A DNA stretch of 64,000 nt from JAVZLQ01 sp049972525 (GTDB lineage: Archaea; Thermoproteota; Bathyarchaeia; Bathyarchaeales; Bathycorpusculaceae): NCBI GenBank assembly GCA_049972525.1, contig JBMFKI010000002.1, positions 66,673-130,672 of the forward strand, written 5' to 3'. The first letter of the stretch is position 1. Each line of letters opens with the position of its first letter. A program made the translations under genes and the position numbers. The notes under the pieces were generated by a model. That model had not been told where the DNA came from, did no database searches, and saw only the letters and a program-made list of their open reading frames with translations. This document shows, in pieces, positions 1 through 8,071 of the stretch.

Positions 1-1326
1 GAACCAAAACAGTTTCTGACGATGTTTAAAACTACGATAGGTCCATATTCAGAAACCATTGGTTACGGGAGACCCGAGGCAGCGCAGGGAATATTCGTGG
101 AGTTTAAACGCTTATACGAGATTGCTAGGGAGAAAATTCCATTCGGCGTCATGCAAGTTGGTCATGCACTGCGAAACGAGATATCCCCTAGACAGAGCCT
201 AATAAGATTAAGAGAATTCACAATAATCGACTTGGAGTTTTTCTTTGATCCAGAAGAACCAAACTGCTACTTGCTGAAAAACGTTGAAAACGAAACCTTA
301 AGGCTTGTTCTGGCTGAACATAAACTTAAGGGTTCAGAGCAGATAACAGAATTAACTGTTAAAGAAGCGTTGGACAAGGGCTATATTAAAGCGGAGTGGC
401 AAGCAGTCTTTATGGCTTATGCAAAAACACTTTTAACCAGCCTAGGTGTTCCAGCTGAAAAGCAGCGCTTTATAGAAAAGCTTCCATGGGAAAGAGCTCA
501 CTATTCACTGCAAAGTTTTGACCAGCAGGTTTACGTTGAACGCTGGGGTTGGGTTGAAGTTTCTGGGCACGCATATAGAACAGATTATGATTTAAAGCGG
601 CACATGGAGTTCAGCGGCGAAGATATGCGAATCTATAAGGAATACACAAAACCAATAGAAAAAGAGGAGCTGAAACTAAAACCAGTTGCTTCAAAACTTG
701 GGCCAGTCTACAAGAGCGAAACCGCGAAGGTTTTGGAATCACTTTCAAAGGTTGATCCTAAAGAGGTTGAGGCGTCATTCAGCAAAAATGGATATTACAT
801 TCTTGGAAAATACAAAATTCTTCCAGAGCATGTAGAAATAGTCCATCAGAAAATTGTTGAAAGGGGAAAACGCTTCATTCCACATGTTGTTGAGCCAAGT
901 TTTGGCTCAGACAGGTTGCTTTATGTGGCGCTAGAATATGCCTATCACGTTAAGGATGATAGGGCAATTCTAAGCTTTCCAAGAGACATAGCGCCAATAC
1001 AACTAGGTGTTTATCCACTTGTGAACAAGGATGGAATACCTGAAAAGGCATTGGAACTGCATAGGCTTCTAGTGAATGATGGCTTCGCTACGGAATATGA
1101 CGATGCAGGATCTATTGGTAGGCGGTATGCACGCGCCGATGAGGCTGGCATCCCGTTAGGCATAACAGTTGATTACGAAACGCTTAGCGATGAGACTGTT
1201 ACAATCCGCGACAGAGACTCGTGGAAGCAGGTCAGAACAGCGATTAGGGATTTGCCGAAACTTTTGCATGAATATTTTAGGTGGAAAGTTGATTTTAAGG
1301 ACTTGGGTAAGCCTTTACAAGAGTAA
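1..1326 (+). CDS. glyS: Glycyl-tRNA synthetase, archaeal/eukaryotic type, 5'-truncated by window edge
   Basis: Class II aminoacyl-tRNA synthetase that charges tRNA-Gly. The reading frame is open from base 1 and runs into the first internal ATG at 22, so this is the C-terminal ~440 residues and the true start lies outside the window. The fragment begins in the catalytic core (the GRPEAAQGIFVEF and RNEISPR segments typical of the alpha2 GlyRS family), carries motif 3 near residues 290-305 (GSDRLLYVALEYA), and ends with a HGTP-type anticodon-binding domain over about the last 110 residues (PIQLGVYPLV onward). Nothing looks damaged apart from the window cut. The next gene follows on the same strand after ~75 bp. 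Confidence 0.96.
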   Translation, partial: EPKQFLTMFKTTIGPYSETIGYGRPEAAQGIFVEFKRLYEIAREKIPFGVMQVGHALRNEISPRQSLIRLREFTIIDLEFFFDPEEPNCYLLKNVENETLRLVLAEHKLKGSEQITELTVKEALDKGYIKAEWQAVFMAYAKTLLTSLGVPAEKQRFIEKLPWERAHYSLQSFDQQVYVERWGWVEVSGHAYRTDYDLKRHMEFSGEDMRIYKEYTKPIEKEELKLKPVASKLGPVYKSETAKVLESLSKVDPKEVEASFSKNGYYILGKYKILPEHVEIVHQKIVERGKRFIPHVVEPSFGSDRLLYVALEYAYHVKDDRAILSFPRDIAPIQLGVYPLVNKDGIPEKALELHRLLVNDGFATEYDDAGSIGRRYARADEAGIPLGITVDYETLSDETVTIRDRDSWKQVRTAIRDLPKLLHEYFRWKVDFKDLGKPLQE

Positions 1327-1401
1327 ATCGTCGCTAGCTTTTTTAATACTTCAGCGTATCATATGGTGAGGAAAATCCCATAACTTGTTGGGGCGGAAGA
1401 T

Positions 1402-2061
1402 TTGGTGCTGCCGGCAGAAACAGAAGAACGCGTAAAGAGAAGAGCTCTAAACGTTTGCCAAGACCATCTTAGGAAGGTGGTGGAAGTTGCTAGGAAAGTT
1501 CCGCAGATGATGGACTGCCTCATAAAAAACGATAAGGAAAAAGCGAAGCAACTCTTCATGGAAATTAGAAAGGACGAAGAGGAAGTTGACAATGCACGAA
1601 GACTTGTTTCGCAAGAACTTGCAGAAATAGGCGCCATCCTCCTGAGCAGAGAAGACTTTCTGAGGTTTACAAACCTAACAAGCGAGATTGCTGACTTCTC
1701 AGAAGGCATAGCGTTCCGCCTAGTTGAGATAATGGAACATGGATGGAACGTTCCGTCAGATATTAAGAAGGGCTTACTGAAGCTTTCAGAAACTGTTTTA
1801 GACGCTGTGATCAGGCTTAGGGAAACAGCCATGGTGCTCACTTATGGTTCTGCAAAGGCTATGGAGAAGGCTAAGGATGTTGAAGTTGCTGAACGGGCTG
1901 TGGATGAGCTTTACCGTGAACTTGAAATTAAACTTCTAAACAGCAAATTAGAGTTTCCAGCATTAATTTTGTTAAGGGACGTTCTGCAACTCCTGGAGGA
2001 TTCTGCTGACAAGGCTGAAGATGCAGCTGACGCAGCGCGAATTCTATCCTTCATTATGTGA
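1402..2061 (+). CDS. DUF47 / PhoU-like phosphate transport regulator family protein
   Basis: Almost entirely helical protein of 219 residues matching the DUF47 (TIGR00153-like) family, relatives of PhoU that often accompany Pit-type phosphate or cation transporters. Family features seen: regularly spaced acidic/basic helices (KKVxxM-like segment near residues 30-60, EEEVDNARRL) and the C-terminal ADKAEDAADAARI metal-binding-like signature. No transporter gene is next to it here, so its partner is unknown. The start is TTG at 1402 or GTG at 1405; no ATG is available nearby. Its end lies 16 bp before the endA start, on the same strand, so the two may be co-transcribed. Confidence 0.8.
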   Translation: MVLPAETEERVKRRALNVCQDHLRKVVEVARKVPQMMDCLIKNDKEKAKQLFMEIRKDEEEVDNARRLVSQELAEIGAILLSREDFLRFTNLTSEIADFSEGIAFRLVEIMEHGWNVPSDIKKGLLKLSETVLDAVIRLRETAMVLTYGSAKAMEKAKDVEVAERAVDELYRELEIKLLNSKLEFPALILLRDVLQLLEDSADKAEDAADAARILSFIM

Positions 2062-2077
2062 CAAGGACGAAAACATA

Positions 2078-2638
2078 ATGCCGAAGAAAAAGATAGAAGT
2101 GGAATTCATCGAAAACTTTCTCGTTGTATGGGATCCCATAGATGGGTCTGAACTTTATAAGATGGGTTTTTACGGAAAACCAGTAGGTATACCTAAACCA
2201 AAAATTCCAGAGTTCAAGGTTCCACTGATATTAGACCTTATGGAAGGCTTGTATTTGGCTGAAAAGAAGATCATAACAATTTATGAAGGTGAAGAAAAAA
2301 GGAAAGTCAACCTTAAAACTTTAAGGCAGAGGGCGCGGCGTCTATACGAGGATTTTGACGAAAAATATGTTGTCTACCGTGATCTGCGGGACAGTGGACT
2401 TGTCGTTACTCCTGGAATAAAGTTTGGATGTGACTTTGCAGTTTATAAGCATGGTCCAGGAATTGAGCATGCGCCTTACATGGTTTCTGTTAAAAGTGCC
2501 AAGTCGGAGATAACAGCGACGGAAATTGTTAAGGCTGGAAGGCTTGCAACGACAGTTCGGAAAAGGTTCATCATAGCAGTGCCAGACGTTGAAAAGGAAA
2601 AAGTGAGATATTTAATATTTAAATGGTTTAAGGCATAG
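2078..2638 (+). CDS. endA: tRNA-intron endonuclease (tRNA splicing endonuclease)
   Basis: Cuts bulge-helix-bulge structures to remove introns from pre-tRNA and pre-rRNA. The frame is open from 2021, but ATG 2078 gives a 186-residue protein starting MPKKKIEVEF, the normal size of the short archaeal enzyme (homotetramer type, or the catalytic subunit of a heterotetramer). The C-terminal catalytic domain shows the expected triad: Tyr123 in DFAVYKHGPG, His131 in IEHAPYMV and Lys162 in TTVRKRF. The long form would overlap the upstream DUF47 gene. It is notable here because the same window holds a tRNA-Ser with a predicted non-canonical intron (20027-20145), a likely substrate. Confidence 0.95.
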   Translation: MPKKKIEVEFIENFLVVWDPIDGSELYKMGFYGKPVGIPKPKIPEFKVPLILDLMEGLYLAEKKIITIYEGEEKRKVNLKTLRQRARRLYEDFDEKYVVYRDLRDSGLVVTPGIKFGCDFAVYKHGPGIEHAPYMVSVKSAKSEITATEIVKAGRLATTVRKRFIIAVPDVEKEKVRYLIFKWFKA

Positions 2639-2640
2639 GT

Positions 2641-3114
2641 TTATCTTTGTCCGCTTAAAATTATTTTCAGCAACTCCTCTTCTAGTGTAGGTTCTTTCGG
2701 GTTCTCAATTATCCTTCCAACCTCATTACCGTCAGTATTAAATACTACTATAAGGGGGATTTTTTCAACACCGAATGTTTCAACTTCTGGCGGTGAAGGC
2801 GGAATCCGCCATTTTCCAGTTCCACTTAACGGGTCTTTTTTCAAACCGCCGAAAATTCTAACCTCTAAGCCTGTTGCCTCTGATATTAAGGCTAAAACTG
2901 GTATGTTTGCAGCACAGTCTTTACACCACTCTGCTGAAAAGGCAACTAAAAAATAATTTTTAGCAAATTGTTTGAATCTATTTATGGTTTCAAAGCTAAG
3001 CTTGTAAGCCTTTTTCCTTATTAAAAATCTATCTCTAAAGCTGCCTTCTAGGCTGTTTATATAATCATTTACCGTGACTGTTTTCTCTCTGATTTCTTCC
3101 AAGTTTACCTTCAT
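2641..3114 (-). CDS. Thioredoxin-like protein with a CKDC active site
   Basis: 157-residue protein with a thioredoxin-fold core: FLVAFSAEWCKDCAANIP carries a CxxC pair (CKDC) at the usual place after the second strand, and IPLIVVFNTDGNEVGRI resembles the cis-Pro loop plus following strands. It is probably a cytoplasmic thiol-disulfide protein; no signal peptide is seen. An N-terminal helical segment of ~50 residues precedes the fold. The frame is open further upstream to 3198, but ATG 3114 is preferred because the upstream nucleotidyltransferase stops at 3117, leaving a 2-bp gap that suggests co-transcription. Substrate unknown. Confidence 0.78.
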   Translation of the reverse strand: MKVNLEEIREKTVTVNDYINSLEGSFRDRFLIRKKAYKLSFETINRFKQFAKNYFLVAFSAEWCKDCAANIPVLALISEATGLEVRIFGGLKKDPLSGTGKWRIPPSPPEVETFGVEKIPLIVVFNTDGNEVGRIIENPKEPTLEEELLKIILSGQR

Positions 3115-3116
3115 TT

Positions 3117-4388
3117 TTATCCTGGCATTAACGTCTGGTTGACAAAGTCTCCTCTTACACATTGATGTGGGTAAATTTTTGTCGCTGTAAGTGTGCATCC
3201 TTCCGCTATTTTGACGTCGTCCGCGACAACTGAAACTTCGCTTATTTTTGTTTGTTTTCTCGAGTTTGAATGCACTGTTACATGTCTTCCGATTATGCTC
3301 TCTTTTATTTCCGCCTTCTCCTCAATTATTACTCTGTCCATTACTGCAGAATTCTCTATAACGACATCTTTTCCGATTTTTGTGTAATTATCGATGCATG
3401 AATTTACGATTCTGGCTCCATCACTTATTTGACAATGTCTTCCAATCAGCACAGCTCCTTCAACCTCTATTTTTCCCTGTCTAATCTTCCTCACGATTTC
3501 CTTTCGTCTTCTCTGTGATTCTGCGCTTTCTCCTTGAACCCATATTTTTACTTCTTCGTCTATTCTTCCACCAAAATCTGTCAGTGAGGCGAAGCTTCCA
3601 TTAAGCATGTCCTGCATTGCTTCCAAATAGCGTTTTGGCGTGCCAACGTCATACCAGTTTCCCTTAAGAGTATAACCGTAAACTGGTCTGCCCGTTTTTA
3701 TCACGTATGGAATGAAATCGTAACCAAAGTCTAAACGTTTTCTTTCCCGGATTATTTTTTTAACTCCTTCTTCTCTGAATATTTTCCTTATTTCAGGTGA
3801 GACCATATATAAGCCAGTGTTAGCCAAATTTGACGGCGCCTCTTTTGGAGTTGGTTTTTCTACAAAACGCAAAATTCTCATATCCTTGTTTATGTCTGCT
3901 ATTCCGTAACCCTCAACGTCTTCAACCTCTCTTAACGCGATAGTCATGGTTGCACCTTTTTTCTGATGGAACTCAACAAGCTCTTTTAGGTTTACGTCGA
4001 AAATGTTGTCGCCCTGAACTGCAAAAACGGGATCCTTGACATCGTAGTACTCCATGTTTATTCTCGCGGAGTCCGCGCTTCCGAAATCTTCCACGTTCGG
4101 CTGATATTTTATGTGGACGCGCGGTGTTATTCCATATCTTGCGGAGAATCCATAACCAGACTCAAAATAGTCATGTAAATCCCTATAGTTTGTGTATCCC
4201 TTAACTCCGAAAATGAAGTTTCTAATACCTTGACGGGCTAAAGATAATAGTGAAATTTCTATCAGGGGTCTGTTTAATATGCGCAAGCATGCCTTACTTG
4301 TTTCTGCAGTTAGTGGAAGCAGACGCTTCGCTTTTCCGCCTACTGGAATAATTACCCTTAACCTTTCTGACGCGTAGTTGGCGTTCAA
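3117..4388 (-). CDS. Sugar-phosphate nucleotidyltransferase with left-handed beta-helix domain
   Basis: NDP-sugar synthase of the GlmU/RmlA-type family, joining a sugar-1-phosphate to an NTP. The N-terminal Rossmann-like domain opens with VIIPVGGKAKRLLPLT, the nucleotide-binding signature, and contains the VQGDNIFD metal/product loop and the FVEKP sugar-binding segment. After ~residue 270 the protein has hexapeptide-type repeats (GAVLIGRHCQI, GKDVVIENSAV, IKESIIGRHVTV) of a left-handed beta-helix. Substrate (glucose, mannose or GlcNAc phosphate) cannot be told from sequence alone. Start is TTG at 4388; no ATG fits. It is divergent from the prenyltransferase at 4492 and leads the two-gene unit with the thioredoxin-like gene. 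Confidence 0.88.
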   Translation of the reverse strand: MNANYASERLRVIIPVGGKAKRLLPLTAETSKACLRILNRPLIEISLLSLARQGIRNFIFGVKGYTNYRDLHDYFESGYGFSARYGITPRVHIKYQPNVEDFGSADSARINMEYYDVKDPVFAVQGDNIFDVNLKELVEFHQKKGATMTIALREVEDVEGYGIADINKDMRILRFVEKPTPKEAPSNLANTGLYMVSPEIRKIFREEGVKKIIRERKRLDFGYDFIPYVIKTGRPVYGYTLKGNWYDVGTPKRYLEAMQDMLNGSFASLTDFGGRIDEEVKIWVQGESAESQRRRKEIVRKIRQGKIEVEGAVLIGRHCQISDGARIVNSCIDNYTKIGKDVVIENSAVMDRVIIEEKAEIKESIIGRHVTVHSNSRKQTKISEVSVVADDVKIAEGCTLTATKIYPHQCVRGDFVNQTLMPG

Positions 4389-4485
4389 AAGTCTGCCATC
4401 CTACAAACTTTCATTAATGGTTTATCTAATAAACGTATTAAACTTTCTAGTTTGAAAGTGAATTTTATAACTTCGATGCTGACTT
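4389..4485. promoter_or_regulatory. Divergent promoter region
   Basis: A 97-bp spacer between a minus-strand nucleotidyltransferase and the plus-strand prenyltransferase. An archaeal TATA-like box (AATTTTATAA) lies at 4461-4470. Transcription usually starts about 22-27 bp from the box centre, which would be ~4490, so the plus-strand mRNA is probably leaderless or nearly so and ATG 4492 or 4510 is a better start than ATG 4486. An ACTTTC/GAAAGT inverted repeat lies just before the box. Confidence 0.45.
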
Positions 4486-4491
4486 ATGGTT

Positions 4492-5382
4492 ATGCAAGGC
4501 TTGAGCATCATGGGGAAAATAGGCGGCTATTTGCGTTTGATGCGACCAGTTAACTGCTTAATGATGGGCTTCGCCGTCATCGTCGGCGCAGCTCTCGCAG
4601 GTCCAAGTTCATTAAACATTGATTGGCATTTTCTTGTTTACGGCTTTATCACAGGATTTACGCTAACTGCGGCCTCTATGGCTATAAATGACTATTATGA
4701 TAGGGAGATTGACGCTGTAAACGAGCCAAGCCGACCAATTCCAAGCGGCACGGTAAAACCCAAAGAAGCATTAGCTTTTGCTTCTCTCTTAACACTCGTA
4801 GGGTTTACATCTGCCTATTTAACAAACTATTTTTGCCTTTTAACAGCCTTAATCGCTTGGACAATTTTTGTGGCATACACAACTATTGGAAAGCGGAGCG
4901 GTCTGCCAGGCAATTTTCTTGTCAGCGCCTGCGTTACAATTCCATTCATTTATGGGAGCCTTGTAATTGCGAATGGAAGCCTGACGATAATGAGCAATGT
5001 TATGCCCAACGTTTTGATTTTTGTCGCAATTGTTTTCCTTTCAAACACCGGAAGAGAAATAACTAAGGGAATTGTGGATATTGAAGGTGACAAAACTAAA
5101 GGCGTAAAAACGTTGGCTGTGCGTTATGGTGCACGCAAAGCATCGGTGGTTGCCTCTTTGTTTTATTTTTCTGCTGTCGCGTTGAGTCCGCTTCCCATTC
5201 TTTTGAGAAAAGTTTCCTTATGGTTTATTCCTCCTGTGGCTATTACTGACTTTGGGCTTTTAGCCTCATCCACTATGCTTTTGCGGGATTATTCCAGGAA
5301 AAACGCGAGGAAAATTAAGAATATGGTTCTTCTATGGTTTATTTTTGGACTTTTGGCTTTTCTAGTCGGCGTTTTGTGGTGA
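4492..5382 (+). CDS. (S)-3-O-geranylgeranylglyceryl phosphate geranylgeranyltransferase (DGGGP synthase), UbiA family
   Basis: Adds the second geranylgeranyl chain to GGGP, the step that completes the archaeal diether lipid core. A polytopic membrane protein of 296 residues with about eight or nine hydrophobic segments. The two Asp-rich UbiA motifs are present: NDYYDREID near residues 65-75 and DIEGDKTKGVKTLAVRYG near 195-212. ATG codons at 4486, 4492 and 4510 are all in frame; 4492 or 4510 suits the TATA position. The downstream gene is a broken CTP-dependent polyprenol-kinase-like gene, so this is an isoprenoid lipid neighbourhood. Confidence 0.92.
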   Translation: MQGLSIMGKIGGYLRLMRPVNCLMMGFAVIVGAALAGPSSLNIDWHFLVYGFITGFTLTAASMAINDYYDREIDAVNEPSRPIPSGTVKPKEALAFASLLTLVGFTSAYLTNYFCLLTALIAWTIFVAYTTIGKRSGLPGNFLVSACVTIPFIYGSLVIANGSLTIMSNVMPNVLIFVAIVFLSNTGREITKGIVDIEGDKTKGVKTLAVRYGARKASVVASLFYFSAVALSPLPILLRKVSLWFIPPVAITDFGLLASSTMLLRDYSRKNARKIKNMVLLWFIFGLLAFLVGVLW

Positions 5383-5387
5383 ACTTT

Positions 5388-5988
5388 ATGGTTATTGGAG
5401 AATTTTTGTGGAACATTATTTTGATGGTTGCTTGTTACGTTTACATTGGACTTCACGTCAAACATTTATCCAACTCTCGTTGCAGCGCCCTTTATAATTG
5501 TGACATTTTTAGCTTCGCCGTATTCTCCTCTTCAAATTACTAACGATAAGATTAGGGGCTTGTAGAGATAACAGAAGAGGGGCACCATTTGGGGCCTAGT
5601 TTTTTATGCCATTTCTTACACTGTTTTAGCTTTTTTGTTTGTTTCAAAGCCTTACGTTATCTCTGCTGGTATTATGCCCATGGCTTATGGTGATGCTTTC
5701 GCCTCCCTAATTGGAGAGAAGTACGGCAAGAGAAAGTATAAGCTTCTAACAAATAAGAGCTTAGAAGGCTCTGTCGCCATGTTCGTTTTTAGTTTTTTAA
5801 GCCTTGCAGTAAGCCTAATCTTTTTCTCGATGCTTTATCCATTCTCGCTTCTTGACAAAATTTTAGTTGCAGCGATGGTGGCTTTAGTTGCAACGGTTGT
5901 TGAAGGCATTTCACCGATGGGTTTTGACAATTTGACAGTGCCCGCCGTAAGCGTTTTAACGTTTGTGCTGCTTGGTTGGGATGCTTAA
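5388..5988 (+). pseudogene. Polyprenol/phytol (dolichol) kinase-like gene, disrupted
   Basis: The intact 3' part (from ~5596) encodes a membrane protein with the family core: VISAGIMPMAYGDAFASLIGEKYGK and NKSLEGSVAMF, as in archaeal CTP-dependent polyprenol/phytol kinases. Upstream, homologous-looking sequence is spread over two frames. NIYPTLVAAPFIIV...SPYSPL is followed by in-frame TAG (5563) and TAA (5569). Reading the neighbouring frame between the G runs at 5555-5558 and 5591-5594 restores VEITEEGHHLG, joining smoothly to LVFYAISYTVL. The N-terminal part near 5388-5450 is in yet another frame and seems shortened. It could be real decay or homopolymer error in the assembly. It overlaps the next gene by 8 bp. 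Confidence 0.6.
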
Positions 5989-6566
5989 TTTGGTTTTCGT
6001 AGTGATTGATGGGTTGGATGCTTCTGGAAAGAGCACTCAAGCGTTTATGCTTCGCGACTTCTTAAAAATGAGTGGAAGAAGAGTTTTTCTTCGCATTCAC
6101 CCTGCAGCTGACAATTTTTATGGAACTAAAGCCAGGCAGTGTCTCTATTTAAGGGGGAAAGGCGCCCCATTTCGCTGCTGCATTATTTTATATGTTGGAT
6201 GTTATCCGTTCGATTCTGCTTTATTCGTGGCGAAAATACGACTATGTAATCTTGAGGTATTTAATGGGAACCGCTTACTTACCATCACCTATTCACAAAA
6301 TTGCCTACAAATTTTTCGCTATCTGGGTGCCAAAATCAAACTTCATGTTTTTCTTGGATGTCAGTCAGGAAGAAGCCTATAAGCGTATTATGCATACACG
6401 TAAAATGCTGGAAATGTTTGAAAGTTTAGAAGAACTTGAGAAAATTAGGCGCAGAGCGCTCACATTAGCTTTAATGGGCAATTGGAAGATAGTAGACGCA
6501 AACAAACCGATTACCGATGTGCATGGAAAACTCATTGAAGCCTTAAAATTGAAGAAGACAGAGTGA
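5981..6566 (+). pseudogene. Thymidylate kinase-like P-loop kinase with one frameshift
   Basis: Starts at ATG 5981 with a clear P-loop (VVIDGLDASGKST), as in dTMP kinases, and the first ~60 codons are in one frame up to about 6155. The remainder is in another frame from the same point: reading GKAPHFAAALFYMLDVIRS from 6156 continues into YVILRYLMGTAYLPSP and FLDVSQEEAYKRI, the usual Arg-containing loop and lid region. The switch coincides with a five-G run at 6153-6157; four Gs would restore one ~195-residue protein. If the run is an assembly error this is a functional NMP kinase. The usual DR(Y/F) motif reads LRY here, so substrate specificity is uncertain. Confidence 0.75.
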
Positions 6567-6567
6567 T

Positions 6568-7950
6568 TTATTCTGGCTCCGTGTGAACTGTTACTATCGT
6601 TTCTGCAAAGCGTTTTTTCACGTTTTTCTCTATCTGCGAAGCAATTTTGTGCGCTTTCTCTATTGATATTTGTTTTGCAAGGCTGCAGTCAATGCTTATG
6701 TAATGCTTCCCCTCAGCAGCATACATCACAATCCTTTTGCAGCGCAAAGCTTGCGGAAATTCTTCAATTGTTTCCTTAATTATCCTCTTAATCTCCTTCT
6801 CATTAACCTCCGAGCTTTTTCTCGTCTTAGCATTGAATGGTTCTATGTGGACTGTTACATTTTCAACATTGCTTATTTTTCCATTTATTTTGTTTTCAAT
6901 TTTCTCAGCTATTTCATGAGCCTCTTGAACCGAAAGTTTAGGGTCAACCCGCACATGCAACGTTATGTAAAGCTTTCCATCAGTATGAACTGCCTTTATT
7001 TTATGTGTTTCCTCGACACCCTCAACTTCCGACGCTAACCTCTCCACAAGGCTTTCCGTTTTAACCCTCTCTTCTAATGGTTCAACATGTATTGTCGTCT
7101 CTGCTTCTCCAAGAGTTGCCTTTATGCTTTCCTCTATTTTTGAGGCTAAGGCATGTGCCTCCTCCAAACTCATTTGTTCTGGAACCTTCACCGTAGCTTC
7201 GATGAAAGTTTTGACCCCTGCCTTTCTAACCCTTAACCCTTCGCACCCGTACACGCCACTCACGCTTAGAATTTTCCTTCTAACCTTTTCCACTACGTCT
7301 TTAGAAATAGCGTCGCTTAGTTCCATTCCACTGCTCCAAAGCGACTTTGCACTTAGATAAATTAGCATGGCGCCTAGAATTATTGAGGCTGCAGCGTCCC
7401 CGTAATAAATTCCCTGAGTTGCAAGTCCGAATCCCAGTAGTGCGATTACTGTTGAGGCTAAATCTGCGATTGCATGATAAAACCCAACTTTAACTGTTGA
7501 GCTTTCCCGCTGAGTGGCTCTTAAGAATATTCCAACTCTGAAAAAGTCAACGCAGAAAGTATAACCTATAGCTAAAAAACCCGCCCATTCAAAACCAAAG
7601 TTTATGTAGTTCTGGTTTCCAATAACCTTTTGAACAGCTTCATACATTATCAGTAAAGCTATTCCTATCAGAACCATGCCGCCAGTAAGTCCACCTAAAG
7701 ATTCAAACTTTTCATGCCCATAGGTGTGTTCTTCGTCTGGCGGTTTAAGTGCGGCACGCGTTGCGAAGAAAAGTCCAAATGTTGTTATGGCATCAAGCAA
7801 TGCGTGGAGCCCATCGCTTAAAATAGCCAAGCTGCCTACAGCCAAACCTAAAATTATTTCCACGAGGACAACACTCGATATCGCAATTGTTGAAAGTTTA
7901 AGAACCCTTAGTTTACTGCCCTTTTCCGAGGCTTTTTGCATATTCTTCAT
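6568..7950 (-). CDS. Cation diffusion facilitator transporter with three C-terminal dimerization domains
   Basis: CDF-family metal/proton antiporter (likely Zn, Mn, Fe or Cd) of 460 residues. The membrane part spans roughly residues 15-210 with about six helices. It carries the paired metal-site motifs SDGLHALLD (TM2) and HAIADLAS (TM5), and the inter-helix loop EEHTYGHEKFESL. The cytoplasmic part is unusual: instead of one CDF dimerization (ferredoxin-like) domain there are three in tandem, each with an SxEEAH/QEAHEIA/IEKAHKIA helix and a VHxEP end (about residues 215-295, 300-385 and 390-460). ATG 7950 is used; ATG 7941 is also possible. Convergent with the kinase-like gene (stop-to-stop 1 bp). 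Confidence 0.9.
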   Translation of the reverse strand: MKNMQKASEKGSKLRVLKLSTIAISSVVLVEIILGLAVGSLAILSDGLHALLDAITTFGLFFATRAALKPPDEEHTYGHEKFESLGGLTGGMVLIGIALLIMYEAVQKVIGNQNYINFGFEWAGFLAIGYTFCVDFFRVGIFLRATQRESSTVKVGFYHAIADLASTVIALLGFGLATQGIYYGDAAASIILGAMLIYLSAKSLWSSGMELSDAISKDVVEKVRRKILSVSGVYGCEGLRVRKAGVKTFIEATVKVPEQMSLEEAHALASKIEESIKATLGEAETTIHVEPLEERVKTESLVERLASEVEGVEETHKIKAVHTDGKLYITLHVRVDPKLSVQEAHEIAEKIENKINGKISNVENVTVHIEPFNAKTRKSSEVNEKEIKRIIKETIEEFPQALRCKRIVMYAAEGKHYISIDCSLAKQISIEKAHKIASQIEKNVKKRFAETIVTVHTEPE

Positions 7951-8071
7951 TCATATACCGCATAAAACCGGGGATTTAAGAGTTATGCGTTAGCGTTACA
8001 CATTTATTTATGCTTAAATCTTAAAGTCTAAAATAAACTAATATTTACATACAAAAGCAGGTCTGGTTTGG
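7951..8071. promoter_or_regulatory. Divergent promoter region of CDF gene and asnS
   Basis: A 121-bp AT-rich spacer between divergent genes. TATA-like stretches (ATTTATTTATGCTT near 8002-8015, and AATATTTACAT near 8040-8050) are candidate boxes for asnS. No operator palindrome stands out. Confidence 0.3.

Noticed and set aside
1359..1841. 160-codon minus-strand open frame over the DUF47 gene
   Set aside because: Low-complexity Ser/Phe-rich shadow; the plus-strand gene has clear family signatures.
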